NCBI RefSeq assembly: GCF_000718325.1
Contig: NZ_JOFV01000015.1
Location: 1 to 64,000 of the forward strand
DNA from: Oerskovia turbata
GTDB lineage: Bacteria > Actinomycetota > Actinomycetes > Actinomycetales > Cellulomonadaceae
Direction: 5' to 3'
DNA: 64,000 nucleotides
The notes under the pieces are model-generated. The model worked only from the letters and a program-made list of their open reading frames with translations, searched no databases and was not told the origin of the DNA. The position numbers were made by a program, and so were the translations under genes. The first letter of the stretch is position 1, and the number at the start of each line of letters is the position of its first letter. This document shows positions 55,145-64,000 of this stretch, piece by piece.

Positions 55145-57307
55145 TCAGAGCTGGTCGCCAGTGCCACCGACCGAGGGGATCGCCACACCGCCGGGAGCGG
55201 CGCCGGTGCGAGCCGACTCGATCGACTCCTTCGCGGCGGCCGCAACTGCCTCGGAGGTGATCCCGAACTCGCGGTAGAGGATCTTGTAGTCCGCGGACGC
55301 GCCGTAGTGCTCGAGGCTCACGGAGCGGCCGGCGTCGCCGACCAGGTCGCGCCAGCCCTGGGCGATGCCCGCCTCGACCGAGACGCGGGCCTTGACGGCG
55401 GCCGGGAGCACGCTCTCGCGGTACTCGGGGCCCTGTGCGTCGAACCACTCGCGGCTCGGCAGCGAGACGACGCGCGCCGCGATGCCCTCGGCCGCGAGCT
55501 GCTCGCGCGCCTCGACCGCGAGCTGGACCTCGGAGCCCGTGCCGATGAGGATCACGTCGGGCGTGTCCTCGGTGTCGAGCAGCACGTAGCCGCCCTTCGC
55601 GGTGCCCGAGGCGTCGGCGAAGCCGTCCGTGCCGCGGGGGAACGTCGGGACGTTCTGGCGGGTCAGGATGAGGCCGGCCGGGCGGTCGGTGTGCTCGAGG
55701 ATCGTGCGCCAGGCCCACGCGGTCTCGTTGGCGTCCGCGGGGCGGACGACGTCGAGCCCGGGGATGGCGCGCAGCGCGGCGAAGTGCTCGATGGGCTGGT
55801 GCGTGGGGCCGTCCTCGCCCAGGCCGATCGAGTCGTGCGTCCAGACGAACGTCGACGGGATCTCCATGAGGGCCGCGAGGCGGACTGCGGGGCGCATGTA
55901 GTCGGAGAACGTGAGGAACGTCCCGCCGTAGGCGCGGGTGCCGCCGTGCAGGACGATGCCGTTGAGGATCGAGCCCATCGCGTGCTCACGGATGCCGAAG
56001 TGCAGGGTGCGGCCGTACTCGTGACCGGGGAACTTCTTGGTCGCGTGCTCGGCGGGCACGAACGAGGGCTCGCCGTCCATGGTCGTGTTGTTCGACCCGG
56101 CGAGGTCGGCCGAGCCGCCCCAGAGCTCGGGCAGCGTGTCGGCCAGGGCCGAGAGGACCTTGCCCGAGGCGGCGCGCGTCGCGACGTCCTTGCCGGCCTC
56201 GAACGTCGGCAGGGACTCGGTCCACCCGGCGGGCAGCTCGCGGGCCTCGAGGCGTTGCAGGAGCGCGTGGCCTGCGGGGTTGGCGACCTTCCAGGCCTCG
56301 AACGCGGTGTCCCAGCGCTCGCGCAGCTCGGCTCCGCGCTCGCCCACGGCACGCGTGTAGGCCAGGACCTCGGCGGGCACGTCGAACGTCTTGTCGGGGT
56401 CGAGGCCGAGCTCGGTCTTGAGGCCGCGGATCTCGTCGGTGCCCATGGCCGAGCCGTGGATCCCGCCGGTGTTCTGCTTGGTGGGCGAGGGCCAGCCGAT
56501 GATCGTGCGCAGCGCGATGATCGAGGGCTTGCCGGTCTCGGCCTGCGCGGCGGCGACGGCCGCGGCGAGGTCGTCGACGTTCTCGGCGTAGCCCGTGCCG
56601 CCCTGGGTCCAGTCGACCTTCTGCGTGTGCCAGCCGTAGGCCTCGTAGCGTGCGAGGACGTCCTCGGTGAACGCGATGTCGGTGTCGTCCTCGATCGAGA
56701 TCTTGTTGTCGTCCCAGATCACGATGAGGTTGCCGAGCTGCTGGTGGCCGGCGATCGAGGAGGCCTCGGAGGTCACGCCCTCCTGCAGGTCTCCGTCCGA
56801 GGCGATGACGTAGACGTGGTGGTCGAACGGGCTCTCGCCGGGCGCGGTGGAGGGGTCGAGCAGGCCGCGCTCGCGGCGGGCTGCCATGGCCATGCCGACC
56901 GAGGACGCGAGACCCTGGCCGAGGGGGCCCGTGGTGATCTCTACGCCGTTGGTGTGCTTGTACTCGGGGTGGCCCGGGGTCTTGGAGCCCCACGTGCGCA
57001 GCGCCTCGATGTCCTCGATCTCCAGGCCGTAGCCCGCGAGGAAGAGCTGCAGGTAGATCGTGAGCGAGGAGTGGCCGGCGGACAGCACGAAGCGGTCGCG
57101 GCCGACCCAGTGCGAGTCGGCGGGGTCGTGGCGCATGACCTTCTGGAAGAGCAGGTACGCGGCGGGCGCGAGGGAGATCGCGGTCCCCGGGTGGCCGTTG
57201 CCGACCTTCTCGACGGCGTCTGCCGCGAGGGCCTTGATGGTCTTGACAGCCTGGTCGTCCAGGGGGGACCACTCGAGGGGCTGGTTGGCAGGAACGAACG
57301 CGTTCAC
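55145..57307 (-). CDS. tkt: Transketolase
   Basis: A 720-aa thiamine-diphosphate transketolase. GNGHPGTAISLAPAAYLLFQ and HDPADSHWVGRDRFVLSAGH at the front; ThDP motif SDGDLQEGVTSEASSIAGHQ (GDG...N region); pyrimidine domain FLTFSDYMRPAVRLAALMEI; and VWTHDSIGLGEDGPTHQPIE, the substrate-binding signature. All hallmarks are present. GTG 57307 is chosen (VNAFVPANQPLEW) with AGAGG just upstream; a longer frame from 57388 would add 27 residues with no conservation signal. First gene of the pentose phosphate cluster. Confidence 0.97.
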   Translation of the reverse strand: MNAFVPANQPLEWSPLDDQAVKTIKALAADAVEKVGNGHPGTAISLAPAAYLLFQKVMRHDPADSHWVGRDRFVLSAGHSSLTIYLQLFLAGYGLEIEDIEALRTWGSKTPGHPEYKHTNGVEITTGPLGQGLASSVGMAMAARRERGLLDPSTAPGESPFDHHVYVIASDGDLQEGVTSEASSIAGHQQLGNLIVIWDDNKISIEDDTDIAFTEDVLARYEAYGWHTQKVDWTQGGTGYAENVDDLAAAVAAAQAETGKPSIIALRTIIGWPSPTKQNTGGIHGSAMGTDEIRGLKTELGLDPDKTFDVPAEVLAYTRAVGERGAELRERWDTAFEAWKVANPAGHALLQRLEARELPAGWTESLPTFEAGKDVATRAASGKVLSALADTLPELWGGSADLAGSNNTTMDGEPSFVPAEHATKKFPGHEYGRTLHFGIREHAMGSILNGIVLHGGTRAYGGTFLTFSDYMRPAVRLAALMEIPSTFVWTHDSIGLGEDGPTHQPIEHFAALRAIPGLDVVRPADANETAWAWRTILEHTDRPAGLILTRQNVPTFPRGTDGFADASGTAKGGYVLLDTEDTPDVILIGTGSEVQLAVEAREQLAAEGIAARVVSLPSREWFDAQGPEYRESVLPAAVKARVSVEAGIAQGWRDLVGDAGRSVSLEHYGASADYKILYREFGITSEAVAAAAKESIESARTGAAPGGVAIPSVGGTGDQL

Positions 57308-57637
57308 CGGACCTCTTTCCCGTCCGGAGCCTGGCCCCGGATCATCGTCGGAACAACAAAGATCAACCGATGAACTATTCCGTCGCACGCACCCGGTCGC
57401 TCACAGGCGGAGCGGGGGGCCGGGCAGGCGACCGGCCGGTCGCGACGGTGGGTGCCAGAGGTCGAAGCCCTCGGGGGTGCCCACCGGGGCACCAGGCCGT
57501 CGGTTGCTCCACCAGCCTATACGTGCACCCCTGGGCGGGGCCCTGCCCCGCCCAGCACGTGGATTTCGGTCGGATCTCACACTTTTGTACGACCCGGTGG
57601 GCGGCGGCGGCGAAGGGGGCGACGTAACATAGGACGG
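57308..57637. other. Divergent tkt-ctaB intergenic region
   Basis: 330 bp between divergent starts, relatively AT-rich near 57345-57385, where the tkt promoter must lie. The ctaB -10 TAACAT (57625-57630) is at the other end, 7 nt before its ATG, predicting a leaderless message. Small open frames here lack coding character. Confidence 0.5.
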
Positions 57638-58720
57638 ATGTCCAGCGGTCCGGGGCCGACGCGCACCGACCGCCGGACGACGCCCCCCAGCTTTCCTCGC
57701 CAGAACGGAACCCCGAAGCGCGTGCACACCACGAGCCAGGCACCGATCGACGAGACGGGTCTCCCGTCTCGTGCTGCCGCGACCGCGCAGGTCGCCGGAC
57801 AGCCCCGGGTCGCCGCGGACGGCAGCGCCGTCGCGGGGATCCGCGGCACGATCGGTGCGTACATCGCCCTGACGAAGCCGCGCATCATCGAGCTCCTGCT
57901 CGTGACGACGCTGCCCACCATGATCCTCGCCCAGGGCGGGTTCCCGGACTTCTGGCTGGTCGTCAAGACGCTCGTCGGCGGCACGCTCGCCGCCGCGTCG
58001 GCCAACGTCTTCAACTGCTACATCGACCGCGACATCGACGAGCTCATGAACCGCACCAAGCGGCGTCCTCTCGTCACGGGCGAGATCTCGCCGCGTGCCG
58101 CGCTGGTCTTCGCGACGGCGCTCGGCGTGGTCGCGCTCCTGTGGTTCGCGCTGCTCGTCAACGCGCCGTCGGCCTGGCTCACGTTCGCGGCCATCGCGAT
58201 CTACGTCGTGGGCTACACGATGATCCTCAAGCGCCGCACGCCGCAGAACATCGTGTGGGGCGGCATCGCGGGGTGCATGCCGGTCTTCATCGGCTGGTCC
58301 GCGGTCACCGGATCGCTCAGCTGGTCCGCGGTCGCGCTGTTCCTCGTGATCTTCTTCTGGACGCCGCCGCACTACTGGCCGTTGTCGATCAAGTTCAAGA
58401 AGGACTACGCGGCCGCGGGCGTCCCGATGCTCCCCGTCGTCGCCGACGACCGCAAGGTCGCGCGCGAGATGATCGGCTACACGGTCGCGATGATCGCCTC
58501 GTCGCTCGCGCTGTGGTGGCTCGCCCCCATGACCTGGGTCTACGGGGTGGTCGCGATCGGTCTCGGTGCCTGGTTCCTGGCGCTGTGCGTCCTGATGCTG
58601 CGCCGGGCCAACGACCCGACCCAGGGCAAGCTCGGGGCCATGAAGGTCTTCCACGCCTCCATCACGTACCTGACGCTCCTGTTCGTCGCGGTCGCGGTCG
58701 ACGTGTTCCTCCCCTTCTGA
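57638..58720 (+). CDS. ctaB: Protoheme IX farnesyltransferase (heme O synthase)
   Basis: A 360-aa UbiA-superfamily membrane enzyme that adds farnesyl to heme B for cytochrome oxidase. About nine helices. First Asp-rich motif [20 protein letters not shown]; second loop [20 protein letters not shown], both family signatures. The N-terminal extension of about 65 residues is polar and poorly conserved; a later start at residue 28 is possible. ATG 57638 is supported by the -10 spacing. Divergence from tkt is the standard actinobacterial order. Confidence 0.95.
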   Translation: MSSGPGPTRTDRRTTPPSFPRQNGTPKRVHTTSQAPIDETGLPSRAAATAQVAGQPRVAADGSAVAGIRGTIGAYIALTKPRIIELLLVTTLPTMILAQGGFPDFWLVVKTLVGGTLAAASANVFNCYIDRDIDELMNRTKRRPLVTGEISPRAALVFATALGVVALLWFALLVNAPSAWLTFAAIAIYVVGYTMILKRRTPQNIVWGGIAGCMPVFIGWSAVTGSLSWSAVALFLVIFFWTPPHYWPLSIKFKKDYAAAGVPMLPVVADDRKVAREMIGYTVAMIASSLALWWLAPMTWVYGVVAIGLGAWFLALCVLMLRRANDPTQGKLGAMKVFHASITYLTLLFVAVAVDVFLPF

Positions 58721-58771
58721 CGGCCGGCCCGGGACCCACGGGATGACCGACCACCCAGCAGCCGGTGCGCG

Positions 58772-59797
58772 ATGACGCGCGCCGCTGCGGGGGAGCCCGC
58801 GCTCGCCGTCGGGCCTGACGGCGCTACCGGGACCGTGGCCCCGGAGAACCCAGGGCCCGCACCCCTGCCCCCGGCGCTCGACCGCGCCGTGCGCGAGTAC
58901 CTCGCGCACCTGACCGTCGAGCGCGGGCTGTCCCAGAACACGGTCGCGGCCTACCGGCGCGACCTCGCCCGGTACGCCGCCTACCTCGCGGCCCGGGGCC
59001 GCGCGGAACCCGCCGACGTGACCCCGGCCGACGTCGCGGAGTACGTCACCACGGTCCGCACGGGAGCCGACGGCGCCGCTCTCCTCTCGCCGTCGTCGAC
59101 GGCGCGGTCCGTGGCCGCGGTGCGCGGCTGGCACCGCTTCTGCGCGCTCGAGGGGCACACCGACTCCGACCCGTCGGCCGAGGTGCGCCCGCCCGCGCAG
59201 GGCAAGCGGCTGCCCAAGGCGATCTCGACCGAAGAGGTCGAGGCCATCCTCGAGGCCGCCGGCGCAGGGGAGGGGCCGGGGCCGCTGCGGGACCGCGCGC
59301 TGCTCGAGCTCGTCTACTCCACGGGGGCCCGCATCTCGGAGGCCGTGAGCCTCGACGTCGACGACCTGGACCTGGGCTCGGGGGCCGTGCGGCTGTTCGG
59401 CAAGGGCGCCAAGGAGCGCGTCGTGCCCGTGGGGTCGTTCGCGGTGCGCGCGCTCGACGCGTACCTCGTGCGAGGGCGCCCGGCGCTGTCCGCGACGGGA
59501 CGTGGGACGCCCGCGGTGTTCCTCAACACGCGCGGCGCGCGCCTGAGCCGTCAGAGCGCCTGGGCGGTCCTGCGCACCGCGGCCGAGCGTGCGGGCCTCG
59601 AGCACCCCGAGCGGATCTCGCCCCACACGCTGCGGCACTCGTTCGCGACGCACCTGCTCGCGGGCGGCGCCGACGTGCGCGTCGTCCAGGAGCTCCTGGG
59701 GCACGCTTCGGTCACCACGACGCAGATCTACACGCTCGTGACGCGCGAGACGCTGCGCGAGGTCTACGCGTCGGCCCACCCGCGGGCGCTGGGCTGA
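58772..59797 (+). CDS. xerD: Site-specific tyrosine recombinase XerD
   Basis: A 341-aa chromosome-dimer resolving recombinase. N-terminal SAM-like domain [20 protein letters not shown]; catalytic residues: Arg in [16 protein letters not shown], Lys in [14 protein letters not shown], His-x-x-Arg in [15 protein letters not shown], His in [16 protein letters not shown] with the nucleophile Tyr. A 35-residue Pro/Ala-rich start precedes the domain. It is unrelated to the integrase remnant at 14779 and has the normal chromosomal neighbours (parA, scpAB). Confidence 0.94.
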   Translation: MTRAAAGEPALAVGPDGATGTVAPENPGPAPLPPALDRAVREYLAHLTVERGLSQNTVAAYRRDLARYAAYLAARGRAEPADVTPADVAEYVTTVRTGADGAALLSPSSTARSVAAVRGWHRFCALEGHTDSDPSAEVRPPAQGKRLPKAISTEEVEAILEAAGAGEGPGPLRDRALLELVYSTGARISEAVSLDVDDLDLGSGAVRLFGKGAKERVVPVGSFAVRALDAYLVRGRPALSATGRGTPAVFLNTRGARLSRQSAWAVLRTAAERAGLEHPERISPHTLRHSFATHLLAGGADVRVVQELLGHASVTTTQIYTLVTRETLREVYASAHPRALG

Positions 59798-59864
59798 CTC
59801 TCGGCGCGTCGCGCGGGTTCGCGCCACTCCGGCGCGTGCACGCGTCGCGCGCGAGCCCCTGGGG

Positions 59865-59870
59865 TACCGT
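59865..59870 (+). promoter_or_regulatory. -10 element of the parA-like gene
   Basis: TACCGT ends 7 nt before GTG 59878; leaderless transcript predicted for the parA-scpA-scpB-rluB operon. Confidence 0.48.
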
Positions 59871-59877
59871 GGCGGAC

Positions 59878-60834
59878 GTGAGCAGCCAGGCCCCGAGCGA
59901 GATCCAGGACGCCGCCGGACCGTACGACGCACGCGTCGCCACGGCAGCGGGCGCCGCCGACGGTGGTGCGTCCGTCGCACCCGACAACGCCCCCCGTGTC
60001 GATCCGGTCGGCCGCGAGATCCCCGACTTCCCCGTGCCGGCGCGCCTCGCCACGCACGGGCCGGGACGCATCATCGCGATGTGCAACCAGAAGGGCGGGG
60101 TCGGCAAGACGACCACGACCATCAACCTGGGTGCCACGCTGGCCGAGTACGGGCGCAAGGTCCTGCTCGTCGACTTCGACCCGCAGGGCGCCGCGTCGGT
60201 GGGCCTGGGCGTCAACCCGCACGAGCTCGACCGCACGGTCTACAACCTGCTCATGGAGCGCGGCGCGGACATCCGTGAGGTCATCGTCCCCACGGCCGTC
60301 GAGGGGCTCGACGTGCTGCCCGCGAACATCGACCTGTCCGCGGCCGAGGTCCAGCTCGTGGGCGAGGTCGCGCGCGAGTCGGTCCTGGCCAGGGTCCTGC
60401 GCCCCGTGCAGGACGAGTACGACGTGATCCTCGTCGACTGCCAGCCCTCCCTGGGCCTGCTCACCGTCAACGCGCTCACCGCGGCGCACGGGGTCCTCAT
60501 CCCGCTCGAGTGCGAGTTCTTCGCGCTGCGCGGCGTCGCGCTGCTCGTCGAGACCATCGAGAAGGTCCGCGACCGCCTCAACCCGCGCCTCGAGGTCGAC
60601 GGGATCCTCGCGACCATGTTCGACTCGCGCACCCTGCACTCGCGCGAGGTCGTGGCCCGCGTGCACGAAGCCTTCGGCGACAAGCTCCTGCACACCGTGA
60701 TCGGGCGGACCGTGAAGTTCCCTGACGCGTCGGTCGCGGCCGAGCCCATCACGGTCTACGCGCCCTCCCACCCGGGTGCGGTCGCCTACCGTCAGCTCGC
60801 CCGCGAGCTGGTCGCCCGTGGCGACGCTGCCTGA
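59878..60834 (+). CDS. ParA family ATPase linked to scpAB
   Basis: A 318-aa deviant-Walker ATPase. After a variable acidic start of about 50 residues: Walker A' IIAMCNQKGGVGKTTTTINL with the signature Lys, LLVDFDPQGAASVGLGV, VILVDCQPSLGLLTVNALTA and IPLECEFFALRGVALLVETI. This is the second ParA of actinobacteria, next to scpAB rather than at the origin with parB, and is thought to take part in chromosome organisation. Its stop lies inside the start of scpA (overlap of 17 bp). Confidence 0.91.
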   Translation: MSSQAPSEIQDAAGPYDARVATAAGAADGGASVAPDNAPRVDPVGREIPDFPVPARLATHGPGRIIAMCNQKGGVGKTTTTINLGATLAEYGRKVLLVDFDPQGAASVGLGVNPHELDRTVYNLLMERGADIREVIVPTAVEGLDVLPANIDLSAAEVQLVGEVARESVLARVLRPVQDEYDVILVDCQPSLGLLTVNALTAAHGVLIPLECEFFALRGVALLVETIEKVRDRLNPRLEVDGILATMFDSRTLHSREVVARVHEAFGDKLLHTVIGRTVKFPDASVAAEPITVYAPSHPGAVAYRQLARELVARGDAA

Positions 60835-61942
60835 CACCGCACCGGCGGCCACCCGGGCCGCCGCACCGCAGGACCAGCAGCCCGCCCCCGCGCCGTCGAC
60901 CGACGCGCAGGACGTCACGGCGACACCTCCCGCGCCCCTCGCGACCGACCGGAACGGCAACCCCGCGTTCGAGGTGCACCTCGAGAACTTCTCGGGCCCG
61001 TTCGACCTCCTGCTCTCGCTCATCGCGAAGCACAAGCTCGACATCACCGAGATCGCTCTCGCGCAGGTCACCGACGAGTTCATCGCGTACATCCGCACGG
61101 CCGAGCGCCTCGCGCGCGAGGCCGAGGAAGCCGCACGCGCCGAGGCGGGTCCGGTCCCGCCCGGGGACACGGCGCCCGACGGCGGCGCGCCCGTCGCCAG
61201 GTCCCGTCGCCCCCGCCCGGGGCGGGGCGGGCACCCCGGCTGGGACCTCGGCACCGCGAGCGAGTTCCTGCTCGTGGCCGCGACCCTGCTCGACCTCAAG
61301 GCTGCCCGCCTGCTGCCCACCGGGGACGTCGAGAGCGCCGAGGACCTCGAGCTCCTCGAGGCCCGCGACCTCCTGTTCGCCCGGCTCCTGCAGTACCGCG
61401 CCTACAAGCAGGTCTCCGCGGTCATCGCGGACCGGCTCGCGACCGAGGGGCGCCGCTTCCCCCGCATCGTGCAGCTCGAGCCGCACCTCGCGGCCCTGCT
61501 GCCCGAGCTCGTGTGGAAGCTCGGCCCCGACCAGCTCGCGGCGCTCGCGGCCAAGGCCATGGAACCCAAGGCACCACCGCCCGGCGTGTCCCTGACCCAC
61601 CTGCACGCACCTGCGGTGAGCGTGCGCGAGCAGGCGAGCATCGTCGTCGGGCTGCTGCGGCGCGAGGGCGCGGCCTCGTTCCGCGCGCTCGTCGCGGACA
61701 CGGGCGAGACGCTGGTCGTCGTCGCGCGCTTCCTCGCGCTGCTCGAGCTGTTCCGCGAGGGGCTCGTCGCGTTCGAGCAGGTCGAGGCGCTCGGCGAGCT
61801 CACGGTCCGCTGGACGGGCGGCGACGGCGCGGACGACGAGGACGGCGCGTCGCTCGATGCCGTGGGCGGGGAGTTCGACGCCGACGACACCGACGTCCTC
61901 CCTGCCTCGGACGTGCACACCACGACACGGTCGGACCCATGA
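60818..61942 (+). CDS. scpA: Segregation and condensation protein A
   Basis: A 374-aa kleisin that bridges SMC heads. The N-terminal kleisin domain is FEVHLENFSGPFDLLLSLIA with KHKLDITEIALAQVTDEFI; middle LGTASEFLLVAATLLDLKAA; C-terminal winged helix FRALVADTGETLVVVARFLA with LLELFREGLVAFEQ. An acidic tail and an Arg/Pro/Gly-rich insert (about residues 115-140) are local. GTG 60818 overlaps parA; the stop overlaps scpB as ATGA. Confidence 0.94.
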   Translation: MATLPDTAPAATRAAAPQDQQPAPAPSTDAQDVTATPPAPLATDRNGNPAFEVHLENFSGPFDLLLSLIAKHKLDITEIALAQVTDEFIAYIRTAERLAREAEEAARAEAGPVPPGDTAPDGGAPVARSRRPRPGRGGHPGWDLGTASEFLLVAATLLDLKAARLLPTGDVESAEDLELLEARDLLFARLLQYRAYKQVSAVIADRLATEGRRFPRIVQLEPHLAALLPELVWKLGPDQLAALAAKAMEPKAPPPGVSLTHLHAPAVSVREQASIVVGLLRREGAASFRALVADTGETLVVVARFLALLELFREGLVAFEQVEALGELTVRWTGGDGADDEDGASLDAVGGEFDADDTDVLPASDVHTTTRSDP

Positions 61943-62691
61943 ACGAGGAGCGCATGACCCAGGACACCGCGGACACCGCAGTCGCCGCGCGCGGCGCAGA
62001 GGCGGACGACGCGCCCGCGTTCAGTGCCGAGCACCTGCCCGGCGGGGCCCTCGCGGCCCTCGAGGCGGTCCTCATGGTCGCCGACGAACCCATCCCAGCG
62101 GTCCAGCTCGCGACCGCGCTCGGCCTGCCCCAGCGCGAGGTCGAGGACCTGCTGGGCGAGCTCTCGGCCGAGTACCGCGGCGAGCTGGGCGGGCGTCCCC
62201 GCGGTTTCGAGCTGCGCCAGGCGGGCGGCGGGTGGCGCGTGTACTCCGCGCCGGTCTTCGCGGACGTCGTCGGGCGCTTCCTCCTGGAGGGCCAGAGCGC
62301 GCGCCTGACACAGGCCGCTTTGGAGACCCTCGCGGTCGTCGCGTACCGTCAACCGGTCACGCGCGGCCAGATCTCGGCCGTGCGCGGCGTGAACGTGGAC
62401 GGCGTCGTACGGACGCTGACGACCCGCGGGCTCGTCGCGGAGGTCGGCCAGGATCCCACGACGGGTGCGGTCCTGTACGGAACCACGGGATACTTCTTGG
62501 AGCGCATGGGCTTCTCGTCGCTCGACGAGCTCCCCGCCCTCGCGCCGCACCTGCCGGACGTCGACTCGATCGTCGACGCCGCCGACAGCACACTCGGAGC
62601 GTCCGGGGGTGGGAGCGACCACGCACAGCCGCGGTCGCCGGCCCTGCCCGCAGACGCTCGACCCAGCACGAACGACGAAGGAACATCATGA
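61939..62691 (+). CDS. scpB: Segregation and condensation protein B
   Basis: A 250-aa partner of ScpA in the SMC complex. Two winged-helix domains: ALEAVLMVADEPIPAVQLAT to GFELRQAGGGWRVYSAPVFA, and RLTQAALETLAVVAYRQPVT followed by VNVDGVVRTLTTRGLVAEVG. The classic YRQPVTR motif is present. A polar tail follows residue 205. ATG 61939 overlaps scpA, and its stop overlaps rluB as ATGA, so scpA-scpB-rluB are translationally linked. Confidence 0.95.
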   Translation: MNEERMTQDTADTAVAARGAEADDAPAFSAEHLPGGALAALEAVLMVADEPIPAVQLATALGLPQREVEDLLGELSAEYRGELGGRPRGFELRQAGGGWRVYSAPVFADVVGRFLLEGQSARLTQAALETLAVVAYRQPVTRGQISAVRGVNVDGVVRTLTTRGLVAEVGQDPTTGAVLYGTTGYFLERMGFSSLDELPALAPHLPDVDSIVDAADSTLGASGGGSDHAQPRSPALPADARPSTNDEGTS

Positions 62692-63650
62692 GCAGCGCAC
62701 GCGAGGGTGGCCGACCGGCCGCCCGAGGACAGCGGTCCGAGAACTCCTCGGGAACCGGTCGACCGGGCAGTGGTCGCGCAGGCGGTGGCCGGCCGGCAGG
62801 TCAGCGCTCCTCGGCGCCCCGCTCGGGAGCGGGCCGCGGGTGGGCGGGCGACCCGCAGGCGGGCAAGAGCAAGCCGCCGCGTCGCCCCGCCGCCCCCCAG
62901 GGCCCGCAGCGCGACGTGCACGTCGCCGACGGCGTGCGGCTCCAGAAGGTCCTCGCGACCGCAGGCCTGGGCTCGCGTCGCGCGTGCGAGGACCTCATCG
63001 CCGCGGGCCGCGTCGAGGTCGACGGCGTCGTGGTGCGCGAGCTCGGCGTCCGCGTCGACCCCGAGAAGGCCGTGATCCACGTCGACGGCATGCGCGTCCA
63101 GCTCGACCAGTCGCTCGTGACGATCGCGCTCAACAAGCCGCTCGGCGTCGTCTCCACGATGCACGACCCCGAGGGTCGCCCCGCGCTCACGCAGTTCGTC
63201 GCGACGCGTCCCGAGCGCCTCTTCCACGTCGGGCGCCTCGACGCCGACAGCGAGGGCCTGCTGCTCCTGACGAACGACGGCGAGCTCGCCAACCGTCTCT
63301 CGCACCCCAAGTACGAGGTCTCCAAGACCTACCTCGTGTCGGTCGAGGGACGCGTCGCGGGCAACGTCGCGAACAAGCTGCTCCACGGCATCGAGCTCGA
63401 GGACGGCCCCGCGAAGGTCGACCGCTACCGCGTGGTCGACACGACCCCGCAGGCCAGCATGGTCGAGGTCGTGCTCCACGAGGGCCGCCACCGCATCGTG
63501 CGCCGCATGTTCGAGGAGATCGGCCACCCCGTGACCCGGCTCGTGCGCACCCGCATCGGGTCGATCCACCTGGGCAACCTGCGCCCCGGTGCGACCCGCG
63601 TCCTGGGCCGCACCGAGCTCGGCACGCTCATGAGCGAGGTCGGGCTCTAG
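62688..63650 (+). CDS. rluB: RluB/RsuA-type rRNA pseudouridine synthase
   Basis: A 320-aa pseudouridine synthase for 23S rRNA. An Arg/Gly/Ser-rich disordered start of about 80 residues; S4-like RNA-binding domain RLQKVLATAGLGSRRACEDL; catalytic domain with the key Asp in HVGRLDADSEGLLLLTNDGE; and VVLHEGRHRIVRRMFEEIGH. The LDxxSEGLL signature places it in RsuA/RluB/E/F. Coupled to scpB by ATGA. The RG-rich tail is longer than in E. coli. Confidence 0.92.
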   Translation: MSSAREGGRPAARGQRSENSSGTGRPGSGRAGGGRPAGQRSSAPRSGAGRGWAGDPQAGKSKPPRRPAAPQGPQRDVHVADGVRLQKVLATAGLGSRRACEDLIAAGRVEVDGVVVRELGVRVDPEKAVIHVDGMRVQLDQSLVTIALNKPLGVVSTMHDPEGRPALTQFVATRPERLFHVGRLDADSEGLLLLTNDGELANRLSHPKYEVSKTYLVSVEGRVAGNVANKLLHGIELEDGPAKVDRYRVVDTTPQASMVEVVLHEGRHRIVRRMFEEIGHPVTRLVRTRIGSIHLGNLRPGATRVLGRTELGTLMSEVGL

Positions 63651-63657
63651 CAGCCCT

Positions 63658-63697
63658 CCCGCCCCCGGGAGGCGCGTCCTCACGCGCTCCCGGGGCG
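63658..63697 (+). terminator. Hairpin after rluB
   Basis: CCGCCCCCGGGAG (63659-63671) pairs with CTCCCGGGGCGG (63686-63697) with one bulge, inner GCGCG/CGCGC. It lies between rluB and aroH on the same strand and may attenuate the downstream genes. Confidence 0.5.
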
Positions 63698-63740
63698 GCG
63701 CCACGCTCGACCGACCCTCCCGTACGAAGGAGTACCACCC

Positions 63741-64000
63741 ATGCCCGTCCGGGCCATCCGGGGCGCCACGCAGCTCGACGTCGACGAGCGCGAGCACCTC
63801 TTCGACCGCACGCGCGAGCTCGTCCAGGCCGTCCTCGACGCCAACGAGATCGACACCGCGTCGCTCATCTCGATCTTCTTCACCTGCACGCCCGACCTCG
63901 TGGCGGACTTCCCGGCCGCCGCGGCCCGCGAGATGGGGCTCGGCGACGTGCCCCTCATGTGCGCGGTCGAGATCGGTGTGCCCGGCGCGCTGCCCCGCGT
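63741..64000 (+). CDS. aroH: Chorismate mutase AroH-type, 5' part
   Basis: The first 86 codons of an AroH-class chorismate mutase (chorismate to prephenate, Phe/Tyr synthesis); it runs off the right edge. MPVRAIRGATQLDVDEREHL opens with the conserved Arg-Gly-Ala-Thr, followed by LISIFFTCTPDLVADFPAAA and PLMCAVEIGVPGALPRV containing the active-site Cys/Glu/Val strand. A Bacillus AroH is about 127 aa, so roughly two thirds is visible. GAAGGAG 9 nt before ATG 63741 fixes the start. Position after rluB is conserved in actinobacteria. Confidence 0.92.
   Translation, partial: MPVRAIRGATQLDVDEREHLFDRTRELVQAVLDANEIDTASLISIFFTCTPDLVADFPAAAAREMGLGDVPLMCAVEIGVPGALPR

Noticed and set aside
58772..59797. 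XerD gene as the missing integrase of the tRNA element
   Set aside because: It is 44 kb away, in conserved chromosomal context with parA-scpAB, and has XerD-type motifs rather than those of element integrases.

Overview
The window is chromosomal DNA from a high-GC Gram-positive actinobacterium. Gene order is classic for the phylum (uvrB, uvrA, uvrC-rapZ-yvcK-whiA-gap-pgk-tpiA-secG-rbpA, pgl-opcA-zwf-tal-tkt facing ctaB, then xerD-parA-scpA-scpB-rluB-aroH). RbpA, WhiA, OpcA, an ANTAR response regulator and a sortase-E type LAATG anchor all support this. A cluster of large cell-surface GH3 glycosidases suggests a plant-polysaccharide degrader of the Cellulomonadaceae/Promicromonosporaceae kind; that placement is inference from gene content, since no 16S rRNA gene is present.

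Region by region: (1) 1-6833, the end of an unidentified gene, then a GH3 lipoprotein, a small lipoprotein and a membrane-anchored, domain-permuted GH3 enzyme, separated by strong hairpins. (2) 6978-8558, a TetR regulator divergent from an alpha/beta hydrolase, with two matching palindromes between them. (3) 8716-15197, a decayed integrative element. It is bounded by 105-bp direct repeats carrying the 3' half of a tRNA gene. It holds a frameshifted IS3 copy, a truncated IS3 copy, a wrecked AbiEii-like toxin behind an intact HTH partner, two unknown proteins, a tyrosine-integrase remnant and DnaA-box-like sites. The complete tRNA lies at its right edge (15160-15233, minus). (4) 15362-30094, housekeeping genes: ANTAR regulator, GNAT, thioesterase, polA, methyltransferase, pfkA, rpsA, NUDIX, an ABC exporter with a divergent MarR, coaE, pcp and a cell-wall anchored surface protein. 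(5) 30342-45725, the three uvr genes, a manganese-riboswitch-controlled pair of TerC proteins, small enzymes, and rapZ-yvcK-whiA. (6) 46196-57307, lower glycolysis (gap-pgk-tpiA), secG, rbpA, and the pentose phosphate genes on the other strand. (7) 57638-64000, ctaB, xerD and the parA-scpA-scpB-rluB-aroH segregation/ribosome cluster.

Functionally the window links extracellular glucoside hydrolysis to glycolysis (pfkA, gap, pgk, tpiA) and the oxidative and non-oxidative pentose phosphate pathway, next to a nearly full nucleotide-excision-repair set (uvrA, uvrB, uvrC, polA). A recurring feature is a TANNNT-type -10 hexamer 6-7 nt before an ATG or GTG, predicting leaderless transcripts for about ten genes. 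The uvrA promoter also carries a one-mismatch LexA (SOS) box.
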